A DNA stretch of 64,000 nucleotides from positions 248,001-312,000 of the forward strand of contig JAJLTO010000010.1 in the NCBI GenBank assembly GCA_030568195.1. The letters run 5' to 3'. Numbering within the stretch: the stretch's first letter is position 1; every line of letters begins with the position of its first letter. The notes below the pieces were generated by a model. It worked only from the letters and a program-made list of their open reading frames with translations, was not told where the DNA came from and did no database searches. A program made the position numbers and the translations under genes. Positions 38,682 to 51,100 of this stretch are shown one piece after another. The DNA is from Dipodascopsis uninucleata var. uninucleata (taxonomy: Eukaryota > Ascomycota > Lipomycetes > Lipomycetales > Lipomycetaceae).

Positions 38682-40695
38682 TTAGTGACCATCAGTTAGA
38701 GAAGCCGCTTTGGTACGACGCCGAAAATCCTCTAAATCACCTCGAAGTTCTATAAGATCAGATTTGAACTCTTTTCTCATCTCGTCAAGAAGCTCATCAT
38801 TTATCTCATCATCCGGAATACCCATAGAGGGTTCGTGCAACAATTGCCGCGACTGAATCTCAGCATCTTCAAGCTCTTGCTTAGTTCGTTTCGATCGTGC
38901 CTGTTCCACCTCAAATCTAATGTTGGATAGTTTAGATGATGATTTTTCGATGTTTCTAGCCGATAGCTTTTTCTCCATAAATTTTCGAACATCTTTTCTT
39001 GAAAATGTGATAATTGTGCCCAATAATACGACGTGAGCATAGAACTGAATAAAGCAAAATTATATTAGTCTCCTTTCCCTTGAAAAAAATATAAATCAAT
39101 CGGGTAATGCTTACATAAACTCGTGACCATGCAATAATCGATTGCTTAAATGTTAGAAGGATGAAAGGTTGAACTGCATACCCCATAAATAATTGAGTCA
39201 TTACATAGCACACAATGTCATAGTATTTTTTGTATGGTCCATCGCCAGATAAATCAGGCTTCAAAAAAAAAGGTCGAATATAACGACGCGCAGATCTTCC
39301 GCAAGATTGCATGAAGGCACCTGTAACGAATGTTACTAAGATATTAAGAAGTTAGCACGAATAATAATAATGATACAGCTCTTATGAAACATTCGCTCAA
39401 GACTTACAATAATATCCAGGATTGACTCCATGCCAAAAAGCCGATGTTAAGAAAGTAAGCAAGGTACTTCTAAAGCCAGGTTTTTGACCCTTCGGAGTAA
39501 CACGCAAATAAACGTAAGTCTTAAGCCACTTGTTGGTATTCATGTTCCATGACTCTAGTAACACGTGTATATTTTGACCAGTTTCGAATCTCCATATATC
39601 AATATTTTTTACACGATCCCATTTTAGCTTGCCGTCAGGGCCTTTGCCATTGTAACCCAAGCCTGAGAGAATACAGGAGCCCTCCGCAAGCGACCAAGCA
39701 CCATAATATTTTAGTCGATATACAAAGCCTAAGGGCCACAAGTACAATATTCTATACATAATGTTAAGTCTTACAAATTTATCACTCAAGAGATATTTGG
39801 CATTCAATTTATCGTCAAGAATAATCCACAATGCGAGCCAGAATACACCTTCCAGAGCTTTACGAGCAGCAACTCGTCCACTTCTGGGGATTTTCCTCTT
39901 GCGCTTCTTTCCTAGCTTTTGCAATTCAGGGCCATCAAACATTGAGAGATCTAACCAACGACTGAACTCGGAATAGTCATAAGACGGACCAATCATCATG
40001 GACGGGAAGAAAAACACATAGGACAGGAAGTCTAGTAGTGATGGCAACGACTTCAGAGCGCGATCTTTCTGAAGTGCAGTGAGCGTGCTCTCTGGTTGTC
40101 GACCATCATGAACATTCCACGCAAATGTAGTTAGTTTCATGACAAGAACCATTTGCGCACCGGTGATATCAATCTGATCTCCAATAGATTCACCAAATAT
40201 CCGTTCTAAATGACTACAAAACGAAGTCACCAATAAATTAGTATAAAAATCAGTATAAAATCTATGCCTTTACTTGGCAAGAGAGATATCCATTTATTAC
40301 CTAAATAGTAGGTGCCCCATAGTAAAGATGAACACAATCCAAGGCATAAAACCATTTTTGACATATTTTGCTAATCCATATGTACCAAGTGATGAATACA
40401 GGAGTGTCATCAAACCAGCCTTTAAATCGAACACTCCAAGTAGATAAAACGCAGAAACACTATAATAATACTGTTAGGACACATATTTAAAATACTCTGG
40501 TACGCTGATTTCTGCTTATTCCACTTACTTGATGCAGAATAACCTTTTGTAAAAAGGATTATCATCGGGTAGTCGCTTGAGGATAGCGCAGAATGGATAG
40601 GAAAGTAGCAGCGTCAAGACCAGCTTCAAAGGGTCTGTTGGAAGCCCTGCTGGCTTTGCAACAAGACTAACCCCATAATCGATTAGCTGAATCAT
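38682..40695 (-). CDS. ALE1: lysophospholipid acyltransferase of the MBOAT family (Ale1/Lpt1/Slc4)
   Basis: Re-acylates lysophospholipids with acyl-CoA at the ER membrane (Lands cycle). Exons 40695-40529, 40459-40301, 40213-39408, 39320-39115 and 39044-38682 give 566 residues. It follows yeast Ale1 closely: AILKRLP near 40, TGAQMVLVMKLTTFAWNVHDG, GPSYDYSEFSRWL, KYYGAWSLAEGSCILSGLGY, the Asn-containing WNMNTNKWLK and the active-site His in SAFWHG near 370, then the bulky residues VQPFILL. Many hydrophobic segments fit a polytopic protein. The C-terminal 110 residues form a charged, coiled-coil-prone cytosolic tail (MRKEFKSDLIELRGDLEDF). The split codon at the exon 3/4 junction restores a Cys. 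Confidence 0.95.
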
Positions 40696-41056
40696 AGTTA
40701 ATCTCTCCACAATAAACGTGGTTGTTGAGAAATGAGCGGCACAGAGATGACGAGACTAAGGCTCTTCTAAATGAACTAGAATGGAAATGCCAGTCGGAGA
40801 CGCTGGCTGCAATGATTGTTGAATATTCGGTAAATTGATACCATATTAGAGTTTCAATGTAACATAACTGACATCACTAACTACGCCTGTATTAAGAGTA
40901 TTCCTCATACAAATATACGCAGATTGCAACCCTAATTCGACTTCGTTTTACGAAAGAATCCTCTAAAAGCATCAACTGGCTAAATACGCTTCTGCATTAT
41001 TCCTGACTTCACGAAGTGTTTTAAACGGCGGTGAACTTGAAATCTGATTCGGCACG
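40696..41056. promoter_or_regulatory. divergent promoter ALE1 / VPS45
   Basis: About 360 bases between two divergent start codons. No specific element is recognised. Confidence 0.5.
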
Positions 41057-43127
41057 ATGGATTTATTGAAAGCAGCACAGTCATACGTCGATCGAATGAT
41101 CGATCCACGTCCATCAGCGTCGGTAGGAGCAGCTGGAATATACGAGTCAAGTGGTAAAATGAAGATAATGCTCTTAGATAATGAAACTGTAAGTTGACAA
41201 TTAATGTGGAGACTCAAAGGGACGTTGAAATACTCAGCACATAATAACGTGTCTAAGTTATCGAAATGATTTGTTTATTTCAAGAATGCAGTCTAATAGC
41301 TAGCAGACAAGTATAATCTCAATGATATCGACACAGTCATCTCTTCTTAAGAATGAGATTTATTTGACCGAGTGAGTGAGATCTTTTTTGATTCCTACGA
41401 GGATATGCTAGCAATGAGCTCATATTAGCTAATGTAATATGCAATTGGTATTCAGTCGACTGGATAATAGCAATCGTGAACGTATGCGTCATCTAAAATG
41501 TATTGTATTTGTTCGACCGACGACAGATTCAGTCCAGCTCTTAGTTGAGGAACTCAGGGATCCCAAATACGGAGAGTATGAGCTGTATTTCAGCAATGTA
41601 ATTAAGAAAAGCTCCTTGGAAAGATTAGCTGAAGCCGATGACTATGAAGTAGTCAAAGCCGTTGTTGTATGTGTTGTTTAGTGTGATACTTGTACGTTGA
41701 TGACGCCAGATCAGTTAACTTTTCGTTTTAGGAGGTTTTTGCTGATTATCTTGTAATCAACAAAGATTTATTCTCACTAAACCTCTTAGCGCCTGTAAAT
41801 TGCATATTTGGCGATGCACCTGAGTCTTGGAATACAAGGCCGTTTCTGAGATCAGTAGAAGCTCTGACAGCTGCTCTGTTGACTCTGAAGAAGAAACCAC
41901 TTATTCGATACGAGGCCAACAGTGCGCTAGCAAAGAGCTTAGCCATTGAGACTTTGGTAAGCAGAGCTGTCTAAATTTCAACAGAATGAAGTCTAACATG
42001 ATTACATACAACAGTACAATATTCAACAAGATCAGAATCTTTTTGAATTTCGTAAGATGGATACTCCACCAGTACTACTGATTTTGGATCGAAAAAATGA
42101 TCCTATTACGCCACTATTGACTCCTTGGTCGTATCAGGCAATGGTACATGAATTTTTGGGTATCAATAATGGAAGAGTAGACTTATCGAAAGTTCCAGAT
42201 GTGAGACCTGATATGAAAGAAATTTCCTTAACTACCGATCAAGATCAGTTTTATATGGATAGCATGTTTATGAATTTTGGTGACTTGGGTGCATCTATAA
42301 AGGAATATGTTGACAAATACCAATCAAAAACAAAGTCTAATATGAACATAGAAAGCATAGCCGACATGAAAAGATTTGTGGAGGAGTATCCAGAATTTAG
42401 AAAGCTATCGGGAAACGTCACTAAGCATGTTACTCTCGTATCGGAGCTCTCTCGGAAGGTTGGCGAAGATCATCTGCTAGAGATTGGGGAGTTGGAGCAA
42501 GACCTGGCTTGCAGTGATAGCCAAACTCAGGATCTACGAAAATTGAAGATCTATTTATCTCAAAGTGGAATTGATGATGATATAAAAGTTAGGCTTGTCG
42601 CTTTATATGTTCTCAGATATGAAAGAGGTCTGGAAGGAAATAACGCTGCAGCCTCAGCAATTCCGTCACTAATGGATCAACTGGCACGCGCAAACGTTTC
42701 TCCGATGAGAATTACAGCTCTCAAGACTTTAATTAACTATGCTGGATATTCACAACGTCAGGAGGATTTGTTTCGCACGGACTCACTCTTTTCAAGAGCC
42801 CAATCTGGCTTCAAGGGTTTACAAGGTGTAGAGAATGTGTATACGCAGCACGTTACTTTACTTGAACGTACCCTTGGTGCACTCTCTAAAGGTCGACTGC
42901 GCGAGAACTTTTATCCCTTCATCGAAGGTGGAGGAAGTTCGAAAGACCGACCGCAGGATATTATTGTGTTCTTTGTTGGTGGAGCAACTTATGAAGAAGC
43001 TAAAATTGTGGCTCAGATAAATGCATCTACACCTGGTTTGCGAATTGTTATAGGAGGCACTGCCATGCATAATAGCAAATCGTTCTTAGATGAAATGGAG
43101 TTTGCGGCAGCTAAATGGCAGATATAG
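41057..43127 (+). CDS. VPS45: Sec1/Munc18 protein Vps45
   Basis: SM protein that binds the syntaxin Tlg2 and promotes SNARE-mediated fusion at endosomes and the trans-Golgi. Exons 41057-41188, 41304-41371, 41456-41666, 41732-41956 and 42015-43127 give 582 residues, the family's usual size. Diagnostic stretches: RMRHLKCIVFVRPT, YGEYELYFSNVIKKSSLERL, LKKKPLIRYEANS, the signature PVLLILDRKNDPITPLLTPW, YQAMVHEFLGINNGRVDLS, and near the end DIIVFFVGGATYEEAKIV. The N terminus was built from two short exons; the second begins at CAG after TAG, giving NETQTSIISMISTQS, which lines up with the yeast Vps45 segment around ISLCATQS. Confidence 0.96.
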
Positions 43128-43424
43128 TTGAAAGAGAGCACATAATTTTTCGGTGGATATTATTTGTATTCTAGTTTATAGCTCGCAGTGTAGCTTTCAT
43201 TTGGGGCGATTATGTAATAATGAAACCATTCTATTTAGTATAGAACACTATTGACATATCATTTTACTTACGTAATGGAAAGAATACTTAAAGGTTGCTT
43301 CATAATTTACACGATAAAATATGTTTGTAATATTTTATTTACTTTCATATAAATTCAATAAGCTCGTAAAAAACAATATCTTGACAGACACAAAGTCGCC
43401 TAGCCAAAAAGATTACTAAAATAT

Positions 43425-44546
43425 TTAAAGATAAAATTCAAAGAATCCGAGCTGACCAACGAAAGCATGCTCCTTAGAGAACTTCTTAACTGGAACAGTG
43501 AGATCCGCACGAACACAGAATCCGTGGACAACACCAGAGTAAACAGAAATTACATATGGAACCTGGTTTTTAACAAAAATCTCTTCTGTCTTGTGGCGTG
43601 CAGCCATTGGGTAGATAGGATCTGTCTCAGCAGCAGAGATCATGGTGGGAACGCTGATCTTCTCGAACTCAGACTCTTCAACGAAGGATGGATGGCAAAG
43701 GATACCTGCCTTAATCTTTCCCTCGCCCTGAAGCTTGACTACAAGCTTAGCACCATAGCAATAGCCGATGGAGCCAATAGCTTCTGGTGCGAAGTCCTCA
43801 ACAATGTGGTCATAGACCTTTTCAATTAGAGGGCCAGTAACATCAAAGCCGTGCTTGCCAAGCCAACTTGGTAAGTCAAACTTTCCAAGCTCCTCAAATG
43901 GCATCCATGGAACTGGGTCTCCGTTGAAGAGATCTGGCACAATAACATAGTATCCCTTGGCAGCGAAGTCGTCAGCAATACTACATGTAAACAGACGTTA
44001 GCTACTTTATTATATCTTCGAACTTCCCTAAGCAGTGATAAGACAATACTCACAGTTGAGTGTTGGAGAGAGTAGCACCGAAGATATCAGCGATAAGGAG
44101 GATAATCTTCTTGGAGGTCTTGTCACCAGAGACGTAAGTAGAGACTAAAAGAAAAATCTTGTCAGCTTGATTGATAAAAAAAAAAGCAATTGATGACTAT
44201 ACTTACTTCCGTGGTAGTCAATTATCTCACCAGAGACAGGGCCCTCTATAACAATTAGACATTATCTGTTAATGAATGGTCTTCATCCCAATACCAGTGA
44301 CTTATCCCGGTCTCAAAATTCAAACTAACTTCTATTCTAGCATTTGCTTTGCGATATAAGCAAATACTAACAAATAAGAATACCATTGCTAACAATTGCA
44401 AAGCAATTTTGGAGCAATTGGATAATTACATATACAGGATGAACCAATGCTCTTATCAGTCCTTACACCCCACACAGAATATTTCACTTACCGTGTTTGA
44501 CACCCTGAATGCAGCAGGGTCCTGGGGGAGCAGCAGTAGCAGACAT
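43425..44546 (-). CDS. dienelactone hydrolase family protein
   Basis: Alpha/beta-hydrolase of the dienelactone-hydrolase family, probably cytosolic; the physiological substrate in fungi is not established. Exons 44546-44492, 44245-44207, 44144-44054 and 43980-43425 give 246 residues. The Cys-Asp-His triad is visible: nucleophile Cys 136 in GYCYGAK, Asp 182 in ETDPIYP and His 214 in VVHGF. The N terminus MSATAAPPGPCC followed by IQGVKH and a GEIIDYHG segment is typical. A second candidate start exon lies at 44711-44699; it would splice to an internal acceptor in this first exon and give MSAIGPCC instead. Codon use looks biased towards C-ending codons, as in well-expressed genes. Confidence 0.9.
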
Positions 44547-44698
44547 GATTAAATTATTTAGATATATGCTGTTTCTTTACTCGAATACAATTAATTGTAT
44601 CTTATAGAGAAAAAAATAGAAGGAAAGAAGAAGCAGAGAAAGAAGGAAGCAGAAAGGAACCCGAAAGTGGAAGAATGAAGCCGAAACTAGATGCTTAC

Positions 44699-44711
44699 CG
44701 ATAGCAGACAT
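44699..44711 (-). CDS. possible alternative 13-base first exon of the hydrolase gene
   Basis: ATGTCTGCTATCG followed by a good donor (GTAAGC). Its first ten bases repeat those of the downstream start (ATGTCTGCTA). Joined to the CCCCCAG acceptor inside the next coding exon it reads MSAIGPCCIQ in frame with the rest of the gene. Either the two starts come from alternative promoters, or this is the main start and the downstream ATG lies in an intron. Confidence 0.5.
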
Positions 44712-45331
44712 CTTGCTTATGCGTTTGCGCCACATATGATTACTAACCAAATAACGGCCATAATGTCATCACCCACTACATCTTTTGGATTACTCTCACC
44801 CAATTGATAAGAGCCTACAAGCCAATAAAAATACGTCTCGAGAATTGTCAATCTGGCTTCAAGCCGTTTTCTGGACTATTATTTAGTCCATACCTAATAA
44901 GAAGTAGCCTAAATCTTCTATTCATCCTTTCGACTTAGCAAAAGGCAACTGCAGAAGTAAGTCTACTTAGGCAACCCTTCTATTACTGATGAGCGGCTAT
45001 TGAGCAGCTAACACAATAAAAAAAATTAAAATGAAAATTCGAGATTAATAGCGAGGCTGTAAAAATACTCTCCATTCAGTACGTACTTTAAATTCTCCTT
45101 ATGTACCTGAAATTTAGACGTTATTTTTAGCTTGGGTGTAGGAGTTGTTAATTGTGAGCCACCCTTATTCATATTACAGAGCGAGCACTACTTTACTTTT
45201 CGATGCTATACCCCCTAATTGTAAGTTATATAAAATCTCCTCGAGGAACGTTAGAATCTGATCCTCTCCCCGTCTCGTAAAAGGAAATAGAGTGAATTAG
45301 CCCGTTAAACCCTCAACGAGGAGCAAAAAAT
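44712..45331. promoter_or_regulatory. divergent upstream region of the hydrolase and the triple-module membrane protein
   Basis: The right part has a clear TATA box, TATATAAA at 45227-45234, about 100 bases before the ATG at 45332, and a CCCCT stress-response-like element at 45212-45216. No gene is seen. The STRE reading is motif-level inference only. Confidence 0.5.
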
Positions 45332-47365
45332 ATGACACACTCCCACGACATTGAAAAATCGCCAGGGGCAAGGTTAGATGGTGAAAAGGCGCACATGAGT
45401 CTCCTCAAGCACTCACTGGCGAAATCTAAGAGCAAAAAGTTCGTATCTAGGATCAAAATCGCAGCTCTCTCACTAGTGATTGTCCTGGTAGTATTTTATG
45501 TGATTTGCAGGTTAAATGACGTGAATCTTCTCAACGGTGGAATACGTTCGTTCTCAAAATGCAGCTCCAGAAAGGATCGCATCGCAAGGCTGCACGCGCG
45601 CGAGGAAATCAGCGCAGTATCGACAATTCAGTCAAAATATTTTTGCATTCCAGAAGGAAATCTTCTACACAACCCAACATTTGCCAACTTTGCTGATGGC
45701 TGGAGTCGCAGCGATCAGAATGGTGCCAGCACAGTTATTAAGATGGTCAAGTGGCCAGACAGCTCGGCTGCTGGTATTCTTACTACAACGCCAGCGCAAA
45801 CGGGTAATATTTATCAAAACTTTTATACACAAGAAATTGACTCTGAATTGAGTGCAGACGAAGAGTACGTTATTCGCATTTCATTCACTTCTTATGTGCC
45901 AGTCGAGAATCAGTATGACACTCCAAACATTGGTGTCTTTTTATACGGTCCAACAGGTCAAGTCGTTACAGATGAATTCTTTTATAGCTTCGAAAACTAT
46001 ACTACTACCACCGAGAATTTTACTGTTACGCCTGCAACTACTGGAAAGCACAGAATTGCATTCTTCTTTCAGGCTGAGACTTCATATATGTATATCCATA
46101 GTGTCACGATCTATTCATCATCTGACAACTCCTGTGGCTCTGATATCGGCTATAGCGTCGCGAATACTACCAGCTACGTCATTCCCTCGATGAGTGATAG
46201 TTTCTGTGTTCCAACAACAAATCTTTTATCAAATTCTCAGATGACAAATTTTAGTTCATGGACTCAAATCCCAGGAGTGGATCAATTCGGTTTGGCATTA
46301 TGGTACGATGCTTCAGCCATGGGAGTTCAATTACCACGATCGTATAACTATACAAATCCCTATTCTTCATCGCTATCTCAAATTAAGCCCCAGAAAACAT
46401 TTGTCTCCGGCCAATACATGCTTGAGGTAGTCTATTCCATATATGAGGTCGCTTCTGCGCCATTGTTTGCTCCCGTAAGTGGCGAGTCAAACTTGAATTT
46501 CACGGTCAGCGTGAAGTCAGAGACAACAATTACTCTATTGAACTGGGCGAATATGACTTTGAGTCCAGATATCACAAACAGAACTAATAGCTTTATTGGC
46601 TCTGTTTACTTGAATGCTGACTATGATGCTACGGTTAATATTCTTGCGAGATCTACCACAGCAGATATCTATATCCACACTATAAGTTTATATGAAGCTT
46701 CTGATTCGTCCTGTAGTGGTTCTATTATTCCACAATTTTCTTATGACTTTCCATCATTTACTACTTCCCCTATGTCGGATGCACTCTGTAGTCCAGCTGC
46801 AGACTATGTCAAGGATCCTTTTTTTAAAAATTTAAAGCTGTGGAGCATAACTCCTGCATACGAAAGTAGCTTAGAGCAGACTACATTTGTGGATGGTTCT
46901 CCAGCTGGCGTAGTTGTCAATGCTCTCACTCCAGCGCAGTTTGAGACCGGAGTAACTACTACTATTGGTGTGAAGGTTGATACACCCTTGTGGGATAAAG
47001 AATATACTCTGCAGATTGCGCTCACTCTAGTTCCACGATCGAGTGCCCCATCTATTCCTAAGATGACTTACTACTGTCACCTCAAGGGCAACTCTACTGA
47101 TACTATCTGGCAGGGACACGTGCACACATCTATGAAGTATGGTGAGAACTATGTAGATAACATTCCTTTTACGTATAATACGACTGGAATCATCGACGTG
47201 AGATGCCATTTTGCAGCCCAGAATGCTGACTTCTACATTTTCAGTTATGAAGTCATTGTTAACGAGTTCTGGTTTTCAAGCCCAGTTCTAAACAGCTGCT
47301 ACTCTGAAACTAGTGAGGGCCTCTATAAAATATCTGGTCATACCAGTAATAACATATTATATTAG
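45332..47365 (+). CDS. type II membrane protein with three carbohydrate-binding-like modules
   Basis: Intronless 677-residue protein. A 42-residue basic cytosolic N terminus precedes one hydrophobic helix (about 43-63, with LSLVIVLVVFYVI). The rest is extracytosolic, with many N-glycosylation sequons (for example NYT, NFT, NTT, NMT, NRT, NST). Three tandem units follow, each opening with a Cys (105, about 291 and about 486; FCIPEGNLLHNPTF, FCVPTTNLLSNSQM, LCSPAADYVKDPFF) and closing with a Cys in an N/D-S-C motif (about 267, 459, 655). Linkers share MSD-S/A-F/L-C. The N-L-L-x-N-P-x-F...W opening and beta-rich body resemble CBM4/9-type jelly-roll modules. No catalytic domain is visible. The product is probably a cell-surface or secretory-pathway glycan-binding protein, but no named family was recognised. 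Confidence 0.85.
   Translation: MTHSHDIEKSPGARLDGEKAHMSLLKHSLAKSKSKKFVSRIKIAALSLVIVLVVFYVICRLNDVNLLNGGIRSFSKCSSRKDRIARLHAREEISAVSTIQSKYFCIPEGNLLHNPTFANFADGWSRSDQNGASTVIKMVKWPDSSAAGILTTTPAQTGNIYQNFYTQEIDSELSADEEYVIRISFTSYVPVENQYDTPNIGVFLYGPTGQVVTDEFFYSFENYTTTTENFTVTPATTGKHRIAFFFQAETSYMYIHSVTIYSSSDNSCGSDIGYSVANTTSYVIPSMSDSFCVPTTNLLSNSQMTNFSSWTQIPGVDQFGLALWYDASAMGVQLPRSYNYTNPYSSSLSQIKPQKTFVSGQYMLEVVYSIYEVASAPLFAPVSGESNLNFTVSVKSETTITLLNWANMTLSPDITNRTNSFIGSVYLNADYDATVNILARSTTADIYIHTISLYEASDSSCSGSIIPQFSYDFPSFTTSPMSDALCSPAADYVKDPFFKNLKLWSITPAYESSLEQTTFVDGSPAGVVVNALTPAQFETGVTTTIGVKVDTPLWDKEYTLQIALTLVPRSSAPSIPKMTYYCHLKGNSTDTIWQGHVHTSMKYGENYVDNIPFTYNTTGIIDVRCHFAAQNADFYIFSYEVIVNEFWFSSPVLNSCYSETSEGLYKISGHTSNNILY
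45643..47300 (+). repeat. three diverged tandem protein modules of about 190 residues
   Basis: Module starts lie near 45643, 46202 and 46786, spaced about 560 and 585 bases apart. They share an opening Cys, an NLL-like turn, an aromatic W about 15 residues on, and a closing S-C. Divergence is high at protein level and no DNA-level identity is obvious, so the duplications are old. Confidence 0.7.
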
Positions 47366-48151
47366 TAATCTAGTTATTGATGATCTCTGGAGTGCTGATA
47401 ATATTCCTGCTGATTGTTTTTCTTTGTGTAGTCATCTCGGTCCGACTATTAGTATAAGGAATGAGGTTACCGTTTTAAGCATATTTAATTAAACTTTAAT
47501 ATATTATTTTTTATATATATAGCGTCATGCATAATAATAGACATTTTTAAGACACGCAGACCTAACCTGAAGCTCACTAAGTACAAAAAAGGTTAAAAGA
47601 AAACTGCTGAGTTCCGGAGTAAAGGATATACTCACAAGAGGTGCTTGACGTAGCTATGTGTACTTTAAGGTATAACATATATTCAAGAGTACATTCTATT
47701 ATACACGATGTAATTAGTCACGATATACAATAACATGCTCTAGAGTGCTGTTACAGATGATTCACGTTCATAGTAATCGATAAATTCTTATGTATAGCAG
47801 CATAACACTAAACGACAAATATATTAAACGCAAAACCGAAAGAACGATAAACGAGGTCATAATAATATACCAGCAAAAAAGAAATAAGATAAACAAACCA
47901 ATTTGCCCCTATCAATAAAAAGAAAAAAGTGTTGTTAAATACGACTGTGATAGAAAGAGAGTCGTCATATGAGATATCACTATAGATGTGTCGTCAACGT
48001 CTCATGTAATAATCAGAATCTTTTGATACTGAGCAGATATTGGAGTAGCTTGTTTTATGTATAGTAAATTGGACAAATATATAAATGCAGCCAAAAAAAA
48101 ACCAGCACTCTTCATATACGCTCAAGCGCGGATTAATTGAACGATTGTAGT
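47366..48151. other. convergent spacer, no gene seen
   Basis: Nearly 800 very AT-rich bases between two gene ends, with a TATATATA-like run around 47510-47522. No RNA or coding feature is recognised. Confidence 0.5.
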
Positions 48152-51100
48152 TTACTCACGCTTGACGACAGGAGAGACGGTTTTGTTTTGACCACCTTGT
48201 GCAGAAGAGGTATCATACCACGTATTATCGCCAAAAATCTCAGCAAAAAATGAGTCGCCAAATGGGTTATTGACCTGCAAGCCGCCATTATTTTGCGACA
48301 TCGCTGCAATTTGTGCTGATTGATTGCCATTTCCAGGATTAGTATCAGTTTGTCCCGCACCAAGTACTCTAGGTGGTAGAGTCTGGGCTGGCATATCAAT
48401 GAACCAATTTGCAGATCCGAAGTCCAAAAAACTATTTTCCCCAACTCTATCTGCATCAATAACAATCTGATCTTTGTTATTTTCTAACGCACGCAGCCAT
48501 GCATCATCGAATTCGTAAAGATACGGGTTTGGCTGTTCGTCCTCAATTGGAGGGAAGTTAGATGGCAAAATAAGAGTGTCAGTGAAAGTCTCATCGTTAT
48601 TAATAGTCTGAGAAACTTGCTGAGCATTGCTATTATCGCTGTTAGCGATAGCAATCCGCACATCTTGTGGTCGTTGTGACTTAACTGATTGCATGGCCGC
48701 CGTATCTTTACTAGCACGAACGGGTTTAGGTGCTGATATCTTTGCTGTAGTAGATTGAGGCTGCAGTTGTACACCCGATTTTGAGCTAGAAGTATTGACG
48801 CTAACTTTACTAGACTGTTTGATAGCTCGCTTCTCTCCATTTGAGCTTGAGGAAACATCTGATTTTGCGACACTTGGACTAGACTCAGGACCAGTATAAT
48901 CTAGTGTTCCATATCTAACAGTAGGTGAAGGCGGTCGCGAAATTTCTGAATCTACGGCAGCTATTTCAGGATGCTTTACAGCCTGTAGCTTATGAAAATA
49001 GCGCTCTTTCAAGGTGGTACACCAACTACCAGCTATACTCCAATATTCTCGCATTAGTACGAGAAACTTTAAATTAACTGTAAGATGCTTTTTAGCCATC
49101 ATTGATATTGCAGGATCCGACGAGAATGCATTTACAATATGAACGGTAGCCGAATTGTATGCACCGAAACCAACGAAAGCCGCTGGAAGAACATCTTGAA
49201 CTTGCAGTGTGTCGTTTAATATTCCAGAAATAGCGCAAGCAGCAGCAGTAAGTTTATTGGCCGATCTCTCGATAAATGAAATTGGAGGTGCATCGAACTT
49301 TGAATTTAAGTGGTCATATGGATATATGCACCTATGGAGTGCACATAAACACTGCTGAATTGCTACATGCATATGGACGAAAGTTCCAGCTTGTTGAGTT
49401 ACATCCAATGCGACAAGGTTGTCCCTTGAATAAACTAAATGTGACGGTAGAGACGAATAGAAATTATCAATTTCTCGCTCTAGTTTATGAAACTCAGAAT
49501 ATTCAGTCCATGGAGCGAAATTTTCACGCTTCCTTTCCAAATTGACGTAAGCAGCTACATGACCCCACATGATAACAGATTTAATATGATACCCCGGTAA
49601 ATCCAATGGAACTCTAGGAAGTTCTGGATCGTCTGTAGAATACTCGCCAGTCAACATTTCTGTAACCACAGGGATATTATTCAGAAACGCATGATCGCTA
49701 GACGGCAATGAGACTTGACTCTCTTCCTCAGTAAGTAGAAACGATCTCTTTGGGCCTGAATGCGCTAGACGGTCTAAAACTAAGACACTCCACCAAGTTT
49801 TTCTTCGGATTTCACGATCTAGCCAGCTAAGAGTACTATCTGGAGACTCCTTATTAAGGCCGAGTGTTGCAGCCATTCGCATAGATAATCCAGAATAAAT
49901 AGCAGCACGTCCACCGTTCAGACCACAGAAATCGTTAAATCCCATTATCTGCAAGGCTTGAGTTGTTTCAACAGTTGGTTCATCAAATTCTTGACTCAGG
50001 AGTTTTCTAGCTTCTATCAGAAAAGGCTCGCCAGCAGCGTATCGCGGCTGAGTCATAATAGATGGATGTCTCGAAAATCTTGCTGAGACAGCGCATACAG
50101 CAAGAACAAGTAAAGGATTGACTTGTCCCGCCTTAAGTCGAGGGATAAAGGAAGGTTTGTGTAAAAAAGCATATGACTGGTTATTTAAATATCGGAAATA
50201 CAATTCTGTCAAATGCTCAATAATAGTGAAATCCGGCATATTGACATTTGACAGAACTGCGGTGCTTGACGCTCTATCTCTAATACTAGAAGGGGAATCA
50301 GATTCATTTCCTTGGTCGCCTAAGCTATGAATTAAATCTGAGTCCACATCTTCCGTCATACTGCTATTACCCACAACATTCTGAACGCCATTATATCCGG
50401 TATCCTTGAAAGAGCCATCAGCACTCCGCTTAAGCCGCAACGTCGAAGTTCCGCTTGCTGAATCTCCTGAACTTATTGAAACATTGTAAGTCTGGGAGAA
50501 ATTGGGAAAGGTTGAAAGCTTCATATTCGAATCTGCATTATCTGAGGGAGGTTTTATATGGCGCTGCATCATATCCAATCGCTAGTAATAATAGTTCGTT
50601 AGTCTCATAAAAATTTGATTATGATTATATTTCAATTTCGGAACAATAGGAACAGAAGGGGTATCTACCTTCTATTCATTAAAAATTCCGAAACATACAG
50701 AAATCAATAACAAAAATGATAATAAGGAGCGATGCTACAAAAAAATAACAAGGTTATAAGCATACCTTACTGAGCATTTCGTGGTACCCGAAACGCGACC
50801 CTCGATTCTTGACAGCTGGATACTGGCAAGGAACATTCAGGCGTAGACAGTTGCCACACGCAGGCCTATCACCAGAGCATTTTACCTATAATCAAATCTT
50901 TTATCAGCGATGATCTCACATTGTATTCGACAAGCCTCATCTGTAGTGATCATAGCCCATCCGCAAGTTGAACGATAAAACATATTGAGATATTCAGAAA
51001 ATTTTCTGCAAAACCACTAATATAGACACGCTCACTGATCATAGCTATTTTCTTCACGATTGAAGTAAGCACTTTTAAGACAATTGATTATTGATCAATG

